Source: CAYXWH01 sp964468755
Lineage (GTDB): Bacteria > Chloroflexota > Dehalococcoidia > Dehalococcoidales > RBG-16-60-22
Direction of reading: 5' to 3'
NCBI GenBank assembly: GCA_964468755.1
Contig: CAYXWH010000004.1
Coordinates: 1 to 62,980 of the forward strand
Length of the DNA: 62,980 nt
In this document: positions 26,412-34,630 of the stretch, piece after piece
Layout: each line of letters starts with the position of its first letter
Position numbering within the stretch: position 1 is the stretch's first letter
Notes under the pieces: model-generated
Databases searched by the model: none
What the model was told of the DNA's origin: nothing
What the model saw: the letters and a program-made list of their open reading frames with translations, nothing else
Made by a program: the position numbers and the translations under genes

Positions 26412-27722
26412 CTATTTTATAAAGCCTTCATAGCGCCGCATTACCAGCTGCGCCTCAAGTTGTTTCATGGTATCCAGGACCACGCCGACCACGATAATCA
26501 GTCCCAGGCTGGAGAGCTGTATTGCCTGCACGTTACTGATTGTCCGGGCGATGAAGGGCATGACCGCCACGCAGGCCAGGAAAAGGGCTCCAGCCCAGGT
26601 AATGCGGCCGATAACGCTATTAAGATAGCCTGCCGTGTTCTTGCCCGGTCTGATGCCGGGGATAAATCCGCCCTGACGTTGCAGAGAGCCGGGCAGGTCC
26701 TGCTGCTGGTAGATTATCATGGTATAAAAGAAGGTAAAGCCAACTGCCAGTAGAAAGTAGAGGGCCCAGTAGAATAGCCCCAGGGGTAACGCGGCATTGG
26801 GATTGAACAGTTCCATGATTACATCGGCAAATCCGGGCTGAGCCGGATTGACAAAGTAGCTGGCGACAATCCCCGGGAAAATTACCACCGACATGGCGAA
26901 GATAAGCGGTATCATTCCGGCACTGTTTACCCGCAGGGGGATATGCGTTGAGCCCGACTGCCGGTACATGCGGCCACCGCGGAAGATACTGCGTGCGTAT
27001 TGCACCGGTATACGGCGGTGTGCCTCGGTAAAGATAACAATGACCACGATAGTGACCAGAACGATTAGCAGGTAAATAGCCAGTCCACCGAAGTTTCCTT
27101 TGGCTAGAAAACCCTGCCCGATTAGTTCGGGCAGACCGGCGACAATGCCACCAAAGATGATGATGGAGATGCCATTACCGATGCCGTATTCAGTGATAAG
27201 CTCCCCGAGCCATACCAGGAAGATAGTTCCGGCAATTAACGAGAAAACCATGGATGACATGATTAGTAGTGAAGTACTGCTCACCACGCCCTGGTGCTGG
27301 AGAAAGACCAGCTGCGCGTATCCCTGAAGACCGGCCAGGGGAACGGTAGCCCAGTGAGTGATGAGGTTAATTCTGGATCTACCCGACTCCCCTTCCTGAG
27401 AAAGGGCTTGTAGTCGGGGAATGATGGGCACTATCAGCATCATGATGATAGAAGCAGTAATATAGGGGTACACGCCCAGTGCCGCTACGCTGAGTCGGCG
27501 CATGGCGCCGCCGCTGAACAGGTCAAACATACCCAGCAGGGCGTTTTTCTCAAATAACTCGGCCAGGGCCGCTAAGTCCACGCCGGGGAGAGGCACGTGC
27601 GCCACAAAGCGGAACACCACCAGAACCCCAAGGGTAAAGAGAATGCGGCGCCGCAGATCAGGCAAGCTGAAGGCGTCAATCATTGCCTGCAGTAGCCTGG
27701 GCTTACTTTGCCTGGGCCGCAT
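26412..27722 (-). CDS. secY: protein translocase channel subunit SecY
   Basis: 436 aa, ten predicted membrane helices; forms the Sec channel driven here by SecA (56527-59175). Motifs: LPDLRRRILFTLGVL near the start, LFSGGAMRRLSVAALGVYPY, the loop with IRPGKNTAGYLN, and the C-terminal GQ-like segment QLVMRRYEGFIK. The ATG at 27722 is preceded by GAGGAGGTGG and overlaps the end of rplO by 20 bases; an ATG at 27683 after the rplO stop is the alternative. Confidence 0.95.
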   Translation of the reverse strand: MRPRQSKPRLLQAMIDAFSLPDLRRRILFTLGVLVVFRFVAHVPLPGVDLAALAELFEKNALLGMFDLFSGGAMRRLSVAALGVYPYITASIIMMLIVPIIPRLQALSQEGESGRSRINLITHWATVPLAGLQGYAQLVFLQHQGVVSSTSLLIMSSMVFSLIAGTIFLVWLGELITEYGIGNGISIIIFGGIVAGLPELIGQGFLAKGNFGGLAIYLLIVLVTIVVIVIFTEAHRRIPVQYARSIFRGGRMYRQSGSTHIPLRVNSAGMIPLIFAMSVVIFPGIVASYFVNPAQPGFADVIMELFNPNAALPLGLFYWALYFLLAVGFTFFYTMIIYQQQDLPGSLQRQGGFIPGIRPGKNTAGYLNSVIGRITWAGALFLACVAVMPFIARTISNVQAIQLSSLGLIIVVGVVLDTMKQLEAQLVMRRYEGFIK

Positions 27723-28170
27723 ATTCCACCTCCTCAGCCTTGCCACCAGCTGCCTCTATCTTGGCCTTGGCTGATGCGGAAAACCGGTTTGCCTTGATGA
27801 CCAGGGCATGACCTATCTCGCCCTCGGCCAGAACTTTTACCGGGTAATGTAGCGATTTAATCAATCCGGCGGCGGCGAGTTTCTCCGGAGTAACTTCTGT
27901 TCCGGACTCAAAGATGTTAAGCTTGCCGAGATTAACTGTGCTGTACTCGATCCGGAAGATATTGGTAAAGCCGCGCTTGCGTGGTAGACGCTTGATTAAC
28001 GGCAGCTGTCCACCTTCGAAGCCGGGACGCATCCGGTGACCGGAGCGCGATTTCTGCCCCTTGAGACCTCGTCCCGAGTAGGTGCCATGACCGCTGCTAT
28101 CGCCTCTGCCGACCCGCTTCCCGCTTCGTCTGGACCCCGGAATCGGGGAGAGTTTATTCTGACTTGCCAC
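27703..28170 (-). CDS. rplO: ribosomal protein uL15
   Basis: 155 aa. N-terminal glycine and basic-rich SGKRVGRGDSSGHGTYSGRG extension that penetrates the 23S core, then FEGGQLPLIKRLPRKRGFTN. Overlaps rpmD by 17 bases and secY by 20. Confidence 0.95.
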   Translation of the reverse strand: MASQNKLSPIPGSRRSGKRVGRGDSSGHGTYSGRGLKGQKSRSGHRMRPGFEGGQLPLIKRLPRKRGFTNIFRIEYSTVNLGKLNIFESGTEVTPEKLAAAGLIKSLHYPVKVLAEGEIGHALVIKANRFSASAKAKIEAAGGKAEEVEYAAQAK

Positions 28171-28351
28171 CAGCTGCCTCCACTTTAACCAGATGTCTTA
28201 CTTTCTGAATCATACCGCGTATAGCCCTCGTGTCATCGTGGATGACACTTTGATTCAATCGATGAAAGCCGAGGGACTTAAGTGTTCTCCGCTGACTTTC
28301 CTGGTAACCAATACCGCTTTTTATCCAGATGACGCGCAGTTTAGCCACCAT
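28154..28351 (-). CDS. rpmD: ribosomal protein uL30
   Basis: 65 aa. Reads LRVIWIKSGIGYQESQRRTL, KSLGFHRLNQSVIHDD, and IRGMIQKVRHLVKV, the full short bacterial form. Overlaps rpsE by 11 and rplO by 17 bases. Confidence 0.93.
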   Translation of the reverse strand: MVAKLRVIWIKSGIGYQESQRRTLKSLGFHRLNQSVIHDDTRAIRGMIQKVRHLVKVEAAGGKSE

Positions 28352-28865
28352 TCACCACCTCCTCGGTGGCAGGGATTGCCTTACGTCGGGCTATCTCGGC
28401 TTCAGTATTCTTGAGCTTGCTGAGGGCAAGCATAGTCGCCCGGCCCACGTTGATGCGGTTTGACGACCCCAGTGATTTGGTCAGGATATCCTTGATGCCG
28501 CAGGCCTCAAGTACTGCCCGGATGCTGCTGCCGGCGATCACACCGGTGCCCGGTACCGCCGGTTTGAGCAAGACCCTGGCGGCACCGTACTTGACGGTAA
28601 TTTCGTGGGGGATAGTGCTCCCCGACAGAGGCACCTTGATCAGGTTCTTTTTTGCCTTGGCACCGCCCTTGCTAATGGCGGTGGCTACTTCATTCGCCTT
28701 GCCCAGGCCAAGACCGACATGCCCGTTACCATCGCCGCTCACTACCAGGGCGCTGAAACTGAGGCTCTTGCCGCCCTTCATTACCTTGGCCACCCGGTTG
28801 ATAGAAATCAACGTATCGTTAAGGTTTAATTCCGTTGGGTCGATAGTGCTTATTTGCTGTTTCAT
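28341..28865 (-). CDS. rpsE: ribosomal protein uS5
   Basis: 174 aa. Decoding-fidelity protein. INRVAKVMKGGKSLSFSALV at the N-terminal dsRNA-binding domain, then GNGHVGLGLGKANEVATAI and GTGVIAGSSIRAVLEACGI. Confidence 0.96.
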   Translation of the reverse strand: MKQQISTIDPTELNLNDTLISINRVAKVMKGGKSLSFSALVVSGDGNGHVGLGLGKANEVATAISKGGAKAKKNLIKVPLSGSTIPHEITVKYGAARVLLKPAVPGTGVIAGSSIRAVLEACGIKDILTKSLGSSNRINVGRATMLALSKLKNTEAEIARRKAIPATEEVVNGG

Positions 28866-28885
28866 CAGACGTAACGCATCCTCTT

Positions 28886-29251
28886 TTAGAACTGTAACCC
28901 GCCCTGCCGGGCACCATCGGCGAGCGCTTTCAACCGACCGTGGTATTTAAAGCCGCCACGGTCAAAGTTCACCTGCTGTATCCCTTTGCCCAGGGCTCTC
29001 TTGGCGAGCATCTCGCCAACCATCCCGGCTTTCTCTGTTTTTGATTTGCCGTTGGTATTCTTTCTTACCTCGGGGTCAAGAGTTGATGCGGCTACCAGCG
29101 TGTGCCCCTGTTCATCGTCGACTACCTGAGCGTAAATATGGTTCAGGCTGCGCGAAACGCACAGGCGCGGTCGGGAACCGGTACCGTTCACCTTTAGTCT
29201 GACCCGGTAGTGTCTTCTGATGCGTGCTTCTCTCTTGGTAATCTTTCCCAT
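28886..29251 (-). CDS. rplR: ribosomal protein uL18
   Basis: 121 aa, 5S rRNA-binding protein. RPRLCVSRSLNHIYAQVVDD and C-terminal NFDRGGFKYHGRLKALADGA are family hallmarks. 2 bases from rplF. Confidence 0.96.
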   Translation of the reverse strand: MGKITKREARIRRHYRVRLKVNGTGSRPRLCVSRSLNHIYAQVVDDEQGHTLVAASTLDPEVRKNTNGKSKTEKAGMVGEMLAKRALGKGIQQVNFDRGGFKYHGRLKALADGARQGGLQF

Positions 29252-29253
29252 GG

Positions 29254-29805
29254 TTATTTCCTGCCAACCGCTTTCCCGGCTTTACCCGGTTTCAGATGGA
29301 CTTTCTCTCCACTATACCTGATGCCCTTACCTTTATAGGCATCGGGAGGGCGTATAGCCCTGATTTCGGCAGCCATCTCGCCGACGTCTTCCTTATTGAT
29401 TCCGGTAACCTTGATCCGGTTGGCACCTTCGACCAGTAACGATACACCGGGCAACGGGGTGATTTCTACCGGGTGTGAAAAGCCGATGCGAAGTACCAGC
29501 TTATCCCCGGACTGCTCTGCCCGGTAGCCGACGCCAACAATCTCAAGGTATTTCTCGTGTCCCCTGGCGACTCCATCGACCATGTTCGCCAAAAGAGTCC
29601 TGGTCAACCCGTGCATGGAGCGATGCTCTTTCTTGTCGCTCGGTCGGGTCACCGCCAGGATATTTTCCTGTAAGGTAACTGATAACTCCGGGTTGAGTAG
29701 ACGGCTGAGTTCCCCTTTGGGCCCGGTTACCGTTACCGTGTTCTTCTCAATATTTACCTGCACACCGGCAGGAATTGTGATTGGCATCCGCCCTATTCTT
29801 GACAT
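29254..29805 (-). CDS. rplF: ribosomal protein uL6
   Basis: 183 aa, near the factor-binding site. MSRIGRMPITIPAGVQVNIE start, two related domains, and the C-terminal signature PPDAYKGKGIRYSGEKVHLK. Confidence 0.96.
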   Translation of the reverse strand: MSRIGRMPITIPAGVQVNIEKNTVTVTGPKGELSRLLNPELSVTLQENILAVTRPSDKKEHRSMHGLTRTLLANMVDGVARGHEKYLEIVGVGYRAEQSGDKLVLRIGFSHPVEITPLPGVSLLVEGANRIKVTGINKEDVGEMAAEIRAIRPPDAYKGKGIRYSGEKVHLKPGKAGKAVGRK

Positions 29806-29823
29806 AATTCCCCCATACGTGGT

Positions 29824-30222
29824 CTACCATATATAGCATAAAAGCTCGCCGCCAATGCCCGTACGCCAGGCTTGCTGCCCGGTTCTCACCCCCTTTGAGG
29901 TGGAAAGAACTGCCACGCCCAGGCCACCGTAAACGCGCGGTATCTCTTTCTTCTGTACGTATACCCGCAGTCCGGGCTTGCTGGCCCGTTCCAGTCCGGC
30001 AATGGCTGGTTCGTTGTTATCGTAGTACTTGAGGTGAATTTTGATTACCCGGTACGGCTTACCTCGTACTACCTCATAGTCTTTAATAAAGCCTTCCTCC
30101 TTGAGGATTCTGGCAATTGACAGCTTCATCCTCGAGGCGGGTACCGCCACCGTATCGTGCCGGGCCATAATGGCGTTCCGTATTCTGGTGAGCATATCAG
30201 CGATTGGATCAGAGACAGCCAT
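29824..30222 (-). CDS. rpsH: ribosomal protein uS8
   Basis: 132 aa, central 16S domain binder. SDPIADMLTRIRNAIMARHD start and C-terminal VLSTSKGVRTGQQAWRTGIG. In E. coli S8 is the spc operon repressor; whether this holds here is unknown. Confidence 0.96.
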   Translation of the reverse strand: MAVSDPIADMLTRIRNAIMARHDTVAVPASRMKLSIARILKEEGFIKDYEVVRGKPYRVIKIHLKYYDNNEPAIAGLERASKPGLRVYVQKKEIPRVYGGLGVAVLSTSKGVRTGQQAWRTGIGGELLCYIW

Positions 30223-30243
30223 AGTACCTTTCCCTTACATAGA

Positions 30244-30429
30244 TTACCAGCTTGATTTCTTTACCCCCGGGAGCTGTCCGCTAAGCGCAAACTGGCGAAA
30301 GCAGATGCGGCACACACCGAATTTGCGGATGTAGGCGCGTGAGCGGCCACACACGCGACACCGGTTGTGTTCCTGCACCCGGTATTTTGCCGGACGCCCG
30401 GATTTGATTATGTTTGACTTTTTAGCCAT
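30244..30429 (-). CDS. rpsN: ribosomal protein uS14, type Z
   Basis: 61 aa short zinc form. NRCRVCGRSRAYIRKFGVCR and CFRQFALSGQLPGVKKSSW give the CxxC...CxxC site. This form is typical of Gram-positives, Chloroflexota and thermophiles. Confidence 0.96.
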   Translation of the reverse strand: MAKKSNIIKSGRPAKYRVQEHNRCRVCGRSRAYIRKFGVCRICFRQFALSGQLPGVKKSSW

Positions 30430-30440
30430 CCATCCTCCAC

Positions 30441-30983
30441 TTAATCTTTAGCAAAGGGCATACCCAGTAATTCTAACAGATGCCTGCCTTCCTCATCGGT
30501 TTTAGCGGTGGTGATAATCGAGATTTCCAGGCCGCGCACTTTGTCTATCTTGTCGTAATCTATTTCCGGAAAGGCTATTTGCTCGGTAAGTCCCAGGGTA
30601 TAATTCCCCCGGCCGTCGAAGGAGTCCGGAGAGATTCCCTGAAACTCGTGTACGCGGGGCAGGACCGCGTTGACCAGCTTTTCAAAGAACTGAAGCATGC
30701 GCTGTCCTCGTAGCGTTACCCTCATCCCGATAGGCATCCCGGCTCTCAGCCTGAAGGCGGCGATCGATTTTTTAGCGCGGGTGATTACCGGGTGTTGCCC
30801 GGAAATAGCGGTGAGGTCCGCCTCCGCTGACTCCAGCGCCTTGGCATTCTGGATTGCTTCACCCAGGCCAATATTGAGCACAATCTTTTCCAGGCGGGGC
30901 ACCTGCATGACATTCTGGTACCCGCAGCGCTCCATCAGGCCCGGAATAGCTTCTTTCTGGTACTTTTCTTTCAATAGAGTCAT
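30441..30983 (-). CDS. rplE: ribosomal protein uL5
   Basis: 180 aa, 5S rRNA binder and inter-subunit bridge B1b. Motifs: LEKIVLNIGLGEAIQNAKAL, the segment GMRVTLRGQRMLQFFEKLVN, and GRGNYTLGLTEQIAFPEIDY. Directly abuts rplX (1 base). Confidence 0.96.
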   Translation of the reverse strand: MTLLKEKYQKEAIPGLMERCGYQNVMQVPRLEKIVLNIGLGEAIQNAKALESAEADLTAISGQHPVITRAKKSIAAFRLRAGMPIGMRVTLRGQRMLQFFEKLVNAVLPRVHEFQGISPDSFDGRGNYTLGLTEQIAFPEIDYDKIDKVRGLEISIITTAKTDEEGRHLLELLGMPFAKD

Positions 30984-31295
30984 TTAGTCAATCACCTCGC
31001 GGCAGGTGCGGCAGAACCGCACCTTTCTGCCATCATCAAGGAAACGAAAGCCGGTGCGGGTGGGGTGGTTACACTTGTCACAAAGCAACATAACATTCGA
31101 TATATGAATCGGTGCCTCCAGGTCGATAATACCGGCTTGTTTGACTTGTGCCCTGGCCTTGGAGTGTTTTTTAATAAAGTTGATTCCTTCCACCAGCACC
31201 TTTTGCTTCTTGGGATAGACAAAGCGTACCTTGCCCTTTTTGCCCCGGTCTTTCCCGGCAGTAACCAATACTGTATCGTTCTTTCTAATCTTCAT
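30984..31295 (-). CDS. rplX: ribosomal protein uL24
   Basis: 103 aa assembly initiator. KOW motif MKIRKNDTVLVTAGKDRGKK and GINFIKKHSKA. The C-terminal half keeps a CDKC ... CRTC four-cysteine zinc-ribbon-like pattern, which many bacterial uL24 proteins lack. Confidence 0.96.
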   Translation of the reverse strand: MKIRKNDTVLVTAGKDRGKKGKVRFVYPKKQKVLVEGINFIKKHSKARAQVKQAGIIDLEAPIHISNVMLLCDKCNHPTRTGFRFLDDGRKVRFCRTCREVID

Positions 31296-31307
31296 TACCA
31301 GATACCC

Positions 31308-31676
31308 TTACAATACTTCTGGTGCCAGAGAGATAATCTTGGCGTAATTTTTCTCTCTCAGTTCTCTGGCTACCGGTCCGAATATTCGAGTTCCTTTGGG
31401 ATTATTCTTATCGGTGAGAATCACGGCGGCATTTTCATCAAACCTGATGTACGAGCCATCCGGGCGGCGGTAGGGAGAAGACGTACGGATAACGACGGCT
31501 CTGACCACGTCACCTTTCTTGGCGGAACCTCCCGGAATAGCCTTTTTCACTGAAGCCACCACGATGTCACCCACCTTGGCATATCGTTTACGGGTGCCGC
31601 CGGGAATGTTGATACACATGATTTCCCGGGCACCGGTATTATCCGCTATCTTTAGTCGACTGTAGGTTTGAATCAT
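31308..31676 (-). CDS. rplN: ribosomal protein uL14
   Basis: 122 aa. MIQTYSRLKIADNTGAREIM start, DIVVASVKKAIPGGSAKKGD, and IFGPVARELREKNYAKIISL. Its first 38 bases lie inside rpsQ in another frame. Confidence 0.97.
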   Translation of the reverse strand: MIQTYSRLKIADNTGAREIMCINIPGGTRKRYAKVGDIVVASVKKAIPGGSAKKGDVVRAVVIRTSSPYRRPDGSYIRFDENAAVILTDKNNPKGTRIFGPVARELREKNYAKIISLAPEVL

Positions 31677-31974
31677 TTTCCTGTCCTAAATCTACCACGA
31701 TTTCTTTCGGCTGAATCTCGGCAACCTCTCCCTTGCTGACTATCTCAGCAACCCGCCACCGCTTGTCTCTGGAAATGGGGCGGGTTTCCGTTATTCTGAC
31801 AACATCACCGAGGTGACACTGATTCTTTTCATCATGTGCCTTGTATTTTACCCCTCGCCGGATAGTTTTCTTATAGAGCGAGTGGATGTGGAGGCTTTCC
31901 ACAGAGACCACCACGGTCTTCTCCATTTTGTCGCCGACGACACGGCCCACTCTGGACTTTCGTTTTCCTGTCAT
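31639..31974 (-). CDS. rpsQ: ribosomal protein uS17
   Basis: 111 aa, longer than the usual 80-90 aa. OB-fold core KSRVGRVVGDKMEKTVVVSV, YKAHDEKNQCHLGDVVRITE, SRDKRWRVAEIVSKG; the last 25 residues form a polar tail (DLGQENDSNLQSTKDSG) whose codons overlap the rplN start by 38 bases. Confidence 0.94.
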   Translation of the reverse strand: MTGKRKSRVGRVVGDKMEKTVVVSVESLHIHSLYKKTIRRGVKYKAHDEKNQCHLGDVVRITETRPISRDKRWRVAEIVSKGEVAEIQPKEIVVDLGQENDSNLQSTKDSG

Positions 31975-31984
31975 GGTCTGAAAC

Positions 31985-32182
31985 CTACCTTATCCCCAGT
32001 TCTCTTTCCTGGATAACGGTCTTGATTCGGGCAATTTTCTTCTTAACCGTGGGGAGCTCACGATGGTTCACCAGTTGCTTGGTAGCCAGGCGAAAGCGCA
32101 GGTTAAAGAGCTCCTGGTGTGCTTCCTCCAGTTGCTTGGCCATTTCGGTGTTGCTGAGCGCCCGGATTTCCTTAACCTTCAA
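31985..32182 (-). CDS. rpmC: ribosomal protein uL29
   Basis: 65 aa helical hairpin at the exit tunnel. MKVKEIRALSNTEMAKQLEE, LFNLRFRLATKQLVNHREL, and KKKIARIKTVIQERELGIR. Overlaps rplP by 11 bases. Confidence 0.95.
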   Translation of the reverse strand: MKVKEIRALSNTEMAKQLEEAHQELFNLRFRLATKQLVNHRELPTVKKKIARIKTVIQERELGIR

Positions 32183-32633
32183 CTTTTACCAGCTCCTTCT
32201 TTCCAGATTCAATGCCGGTGGCACTGGTCTCCCTGACCAGGAACCTGACCTTGATAGGAAACTTATGAGAAGCGAGGCGTATTGCCTCTCTGGCTATCGT
32301 CTCATTTACGCCCGCCAGTTCGTACATAATTCTACCGGCTTTCACCACCGCTACCCAGTGGTCGGGTGCACCTTTGCCTCCGCCCTGCCGGGTCTCGGCG
32401 GGTTTTTTGGTCACCGGCTTATCCGGGAAAATGCGTATCCATACTTTACCACCACGCCGCATATAACGGGTAATGGCACGCCTTCCCGCTTCAATCTGTT
32501 CGCTGGTAATCCATGCCGTTTCCAGCGCCTGTAATGCATAGTCGCCAAAGGCAATGGTATTCCCCGATTGTGCCTTGCCCCGGCGTGCCCCCCGGTGCAT
32601 TTTCCGGTACTTGACGCGTTTAGGTTGCTGCAT
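32172..32633 (-). CDS. rplP: ribosomal protein uL16
   Basis: 153 aa, organises the A-site tRNA region. MQQPKRVKYRKMHRGARRGK start, FGDYALQALETAWITSEQIE, RGGKVWIRIFPDKPVTKKPA. The start overlaps the true end of rpsC by 14 bases. Confidence 0.96.
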   Translation of the reverse strand: MQQPKRVKYRKMHRGARRGKAQSGNTIAFGDYALQALETAWITSEQIEAGRRAITRYMRRGGKVWIRIFPDKPVTKKPAETRQGGGKGAPDHWVAVVKAGRIMYELAGVNETIAREAIRLASHKFPIKVRFLVRETSATGIESGKKELVKVEG

Positions 32634-33953
32634 CCGTTTCCTCTTCCTCTTTCAACGTAGCCGTGTCTGACTGGCTCGCTTCCGATGTTTCCGCTTGCGT
32701 GGTGCCCGGTCCTGTTTCTGCGGTAACCGCCGGCTTCTTCCGGCTTCTGGCGGCTGGCTTGGCCGCTTTTGTCTCTGGTTTTTCCGCAGTCNNNNNNNNN
32801 NNNNNNNNNNNNNNNNNNNNNNNNNNNNNNNNNNNNNNNNNNNNNNNNNNNNNNNNNNNNNNNNNNNNNNNNNNNNNNNNNNNNNNNNNNNCTTCCGGCT
32901 TCTGGCGGCTGGCTTGGCCGCTTTTGTCTCTGGTTTTTCCGCAGTCTCGGCTTCGGTTATTTCGGCGGCTGCCGCGGTAGCTTTCCTGGTGGCTGGCTTG
33001 GCCGCTTTTGTCTCTGGTTTTTCCGCAGTCCCGGCTTCGGCTATTTCGGTGGCTGCCGCGGTAGCTTTCTTGGCCGCTTTTGCCTTTGGTTTTTCCGCAG
33101 TCTCGGCTTCGGTTATTTCGGCGGCTGCCGCGGTAGCTACCTCCGCAGGTGGTTTTTCCTCAATCTCGGCTTCGGTTTTTTCCGCCACTGCCTCTCTCAT
33201 TTCCTCAGCAACTGGTTTTTCGGCAGTTGTTGCCGGTACTGGTTCGGCAGCGGGAGCGGTGGTTTCCTCTTTGGCCGAGGGGGCTGCTGTTGCGGCAACT
33301 GCCTCGGTTATTTCCGGCACTTTGGGTTCAGGCAGTATTTGCCCCTTGTATATCCAGACTTTAACGCCAATCCGCCCCAGAGTGGTACGTGCCTCGGTGA
33401 AACCGTAATCAATGTCAGCACGCAAGGTGTGCAACGGCACCTGTCCCTGGTGCATGGTCTGCCGGCGGGCTATCTCAGCATTGCCCAGTCGGCCGGCACA
33501 ACTGATCTTTATTCCTTTAGCACCGGACTGAATGGTGCGGAAAATTGCCTGTTTCATGGCTCTCCGGTAAGCAACCCGGCGCTCTATCTGCTCGGCTATG
33601 GTTCTTGCCACCAGATAAGCGTCAAGTTCAGGCTGTCGTATCTCCTGTATATTTAAGCGGGTCTTCCTCTGGATGAGGTTCTCCAGATAAACGCGAATCT
33701 CATCAACCCGCTGTCCTCCCCGTCCGATAACGATTCCAGGGCGGGCGGTGTACAGCGTCAGCAAAATATCTTTTGCCTGGCGGTCGATTTCTACCAGAGA
33801 GATGGCTGCTTCAGGGTACTTGGCCCGGATAGCTTGGCGGATTTTAATGTCTTCCTGAAGAAAATCAGCATAGTTACGGTCAGAATACCACTTTGCCTGC
33901 CAGTCGCGTATGACGCCAAGCCGGAAACCTGTTGGATGAACTTTATGACCCAC
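32620..33953 (-). CDS. rpsC: ribosomal protein uS3 with repetitive C-terminal extension, interrupted by a gap
   Basis: Core residues 1-208 are normal S3: MGHKVHPTGFRLGVIRDWQA, KH domain VIGRGGQRVDEIRVYLENLI, SCAGRLGNAEIARRQ, GRIGVKVWIYKGQILPEP. A long Ala/Lys/Glu/Thr-rich tail follows, with tandem units like TAEKPETKAAKPATRK. The 100-N gap shifts the frame. Read in the frame of the repeat beyond the gap, the gene continues KPAVTAETGPGTTQ and ends KEEEETDAAT with TAA at 32622-32620, overlapping rplP. If the identical 55-base flanks of the gap are one sequence, the protein is 392 aa in frame. The tail is of unknown role. Confidence 0.9.
32737..33140 (-). repeat. in-frame tandem repeats in the rpsC tail
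   Basis: Three to four degenerate units of about 72-84 bases, encoding 24-28 residue units of the pattern TAEKPxxKAAK..KATAAAxEIxEAx. Units are most similar near the gap and degenerate toward the S3 core, ending in a Glu-rich stretch. Confidence 0.85.
32792..32891. other. assembly gap, 100 N, inside rpsC repeat
   Basis: Run of 100 N. The 55 bases on each side (32737-32791 and 32892-32946) are identical and flush with the gap, as expected from two de Bruijn graph contigs sharing a 55-mer rather than from real missing sequence. Confidence 0.97.
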
Positions 33954-34292
33954 TTACTCCTCCTGCTCACTCACAATGACGGTGATATGGCTGGAACGCT
34001 TCAGGATAGGACTGACTCTCCCGCGAGCCCGCGGGCGGTACCTTTTCAACGTTCGAGCTTCGTCAGCAAAGATGTTCACTATCTTCAAGTCCGCGGGAGA
34101 CATTTGAAAGTTGTTCTCCGCATTCGCGGCTGCTGATTTAACTACCTTGGCCACTACCTTGGCTTTCGGTGACGGGGTAAACTGGAGCAAGGTAAGAGCA
34201 TCATCAACCTTTTTCCCTCTTACCATATCTACCAGTGGCCGCATCTTTTGTGCTGATACCCCGGTATCCTTCGCTATTGCTTTGACTTCCAT
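33954..34292 (-). CDS. rplV: ribosomal protein uL22
   Basis: 112 aa. Its beta-hairpin lines the exit tunnel. AQKMRPLVDMVRGKKVDDAL and the C-terminal RTLKRYRPRARGRVSPILKR. Abuts rpsC with no gap. Confidence 0.96.
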   Translation of the reverse strand: MEVKAIAKDTGVSAQKMRPLVDMVRGKKVDDALTLLQFTPSPKAKVVAKVVKSAAANAENNFQMSPADLKIVNIFADEARTLKRYRPRARGRVSPILKRSSHITVIVSEQEE

Positions 34293-34322
34293 ATTCTATC
34301 CTGCCTAGCGGCTATAGCCCTA

Positions 34323-34613
34323 TTATCTCTTTCGTGCCTGTACGGCTCTTTCTCCCTTGCTCACATGTCCCCGGAAGGCTCGGGTTGGGGCAAACTCTCC
34401 CAGTTTGTGCCCCACCATGTTTTCCGTAATATAAATGGGGACATGTCTCCGGCCATCGTGCACACCAATGGTCAGTCCCACCATCTGGGGCATAATGGTA
34501 GATGAGCGTGCCCACGTCTTGATTACCGTTTTCTGTCCGGAGCGAATAACGGCATCTACCTTCTTAAGTAGTTTGTCATTTATAGCTGGTCCCTTCTTCG
34601 TTGACCTAGACAT
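34323..34613 (-). CDS. rpsS: ribosomal protein uS19
   Basis: 96 aa, small-subunit head. MSRSTKKGPAINDKLLKKVD start, IMPQMVGLTIGVHDGRRHVP, and GEFAPTRAFRGHV. 30 bases from rplV. Confidence 0.96.
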   Translation of the reverse strand: MSRSTKKGPAINDKLLKKVDAVIRSGQKTVIKTWARSSTIMPQMVGLTIGVHDGRRHVPIYITENMVGHKLGEFAPTRAFRGHVSKGERAVQARKR

Positions 34614-34630
34614 GGAACTCCCCTATTTGC

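Noticed and set aside
32652..32791. rpsC ending in the frame set by 100 N (basic Arg/Lys/Gln-rich end)
   Set aside because: The gap length is a placeholder. The repeat before the gap continues in a different frame after it and ends at the TAA overlapping rplP.
32695..33408. Long plus-strand frames rich in Gly, Phe and Ala opposite rpsC
   Set aside because: They are complementary readings of the Ala/Lys/Glu repeat, and repetitive DNA keeps all frames open.
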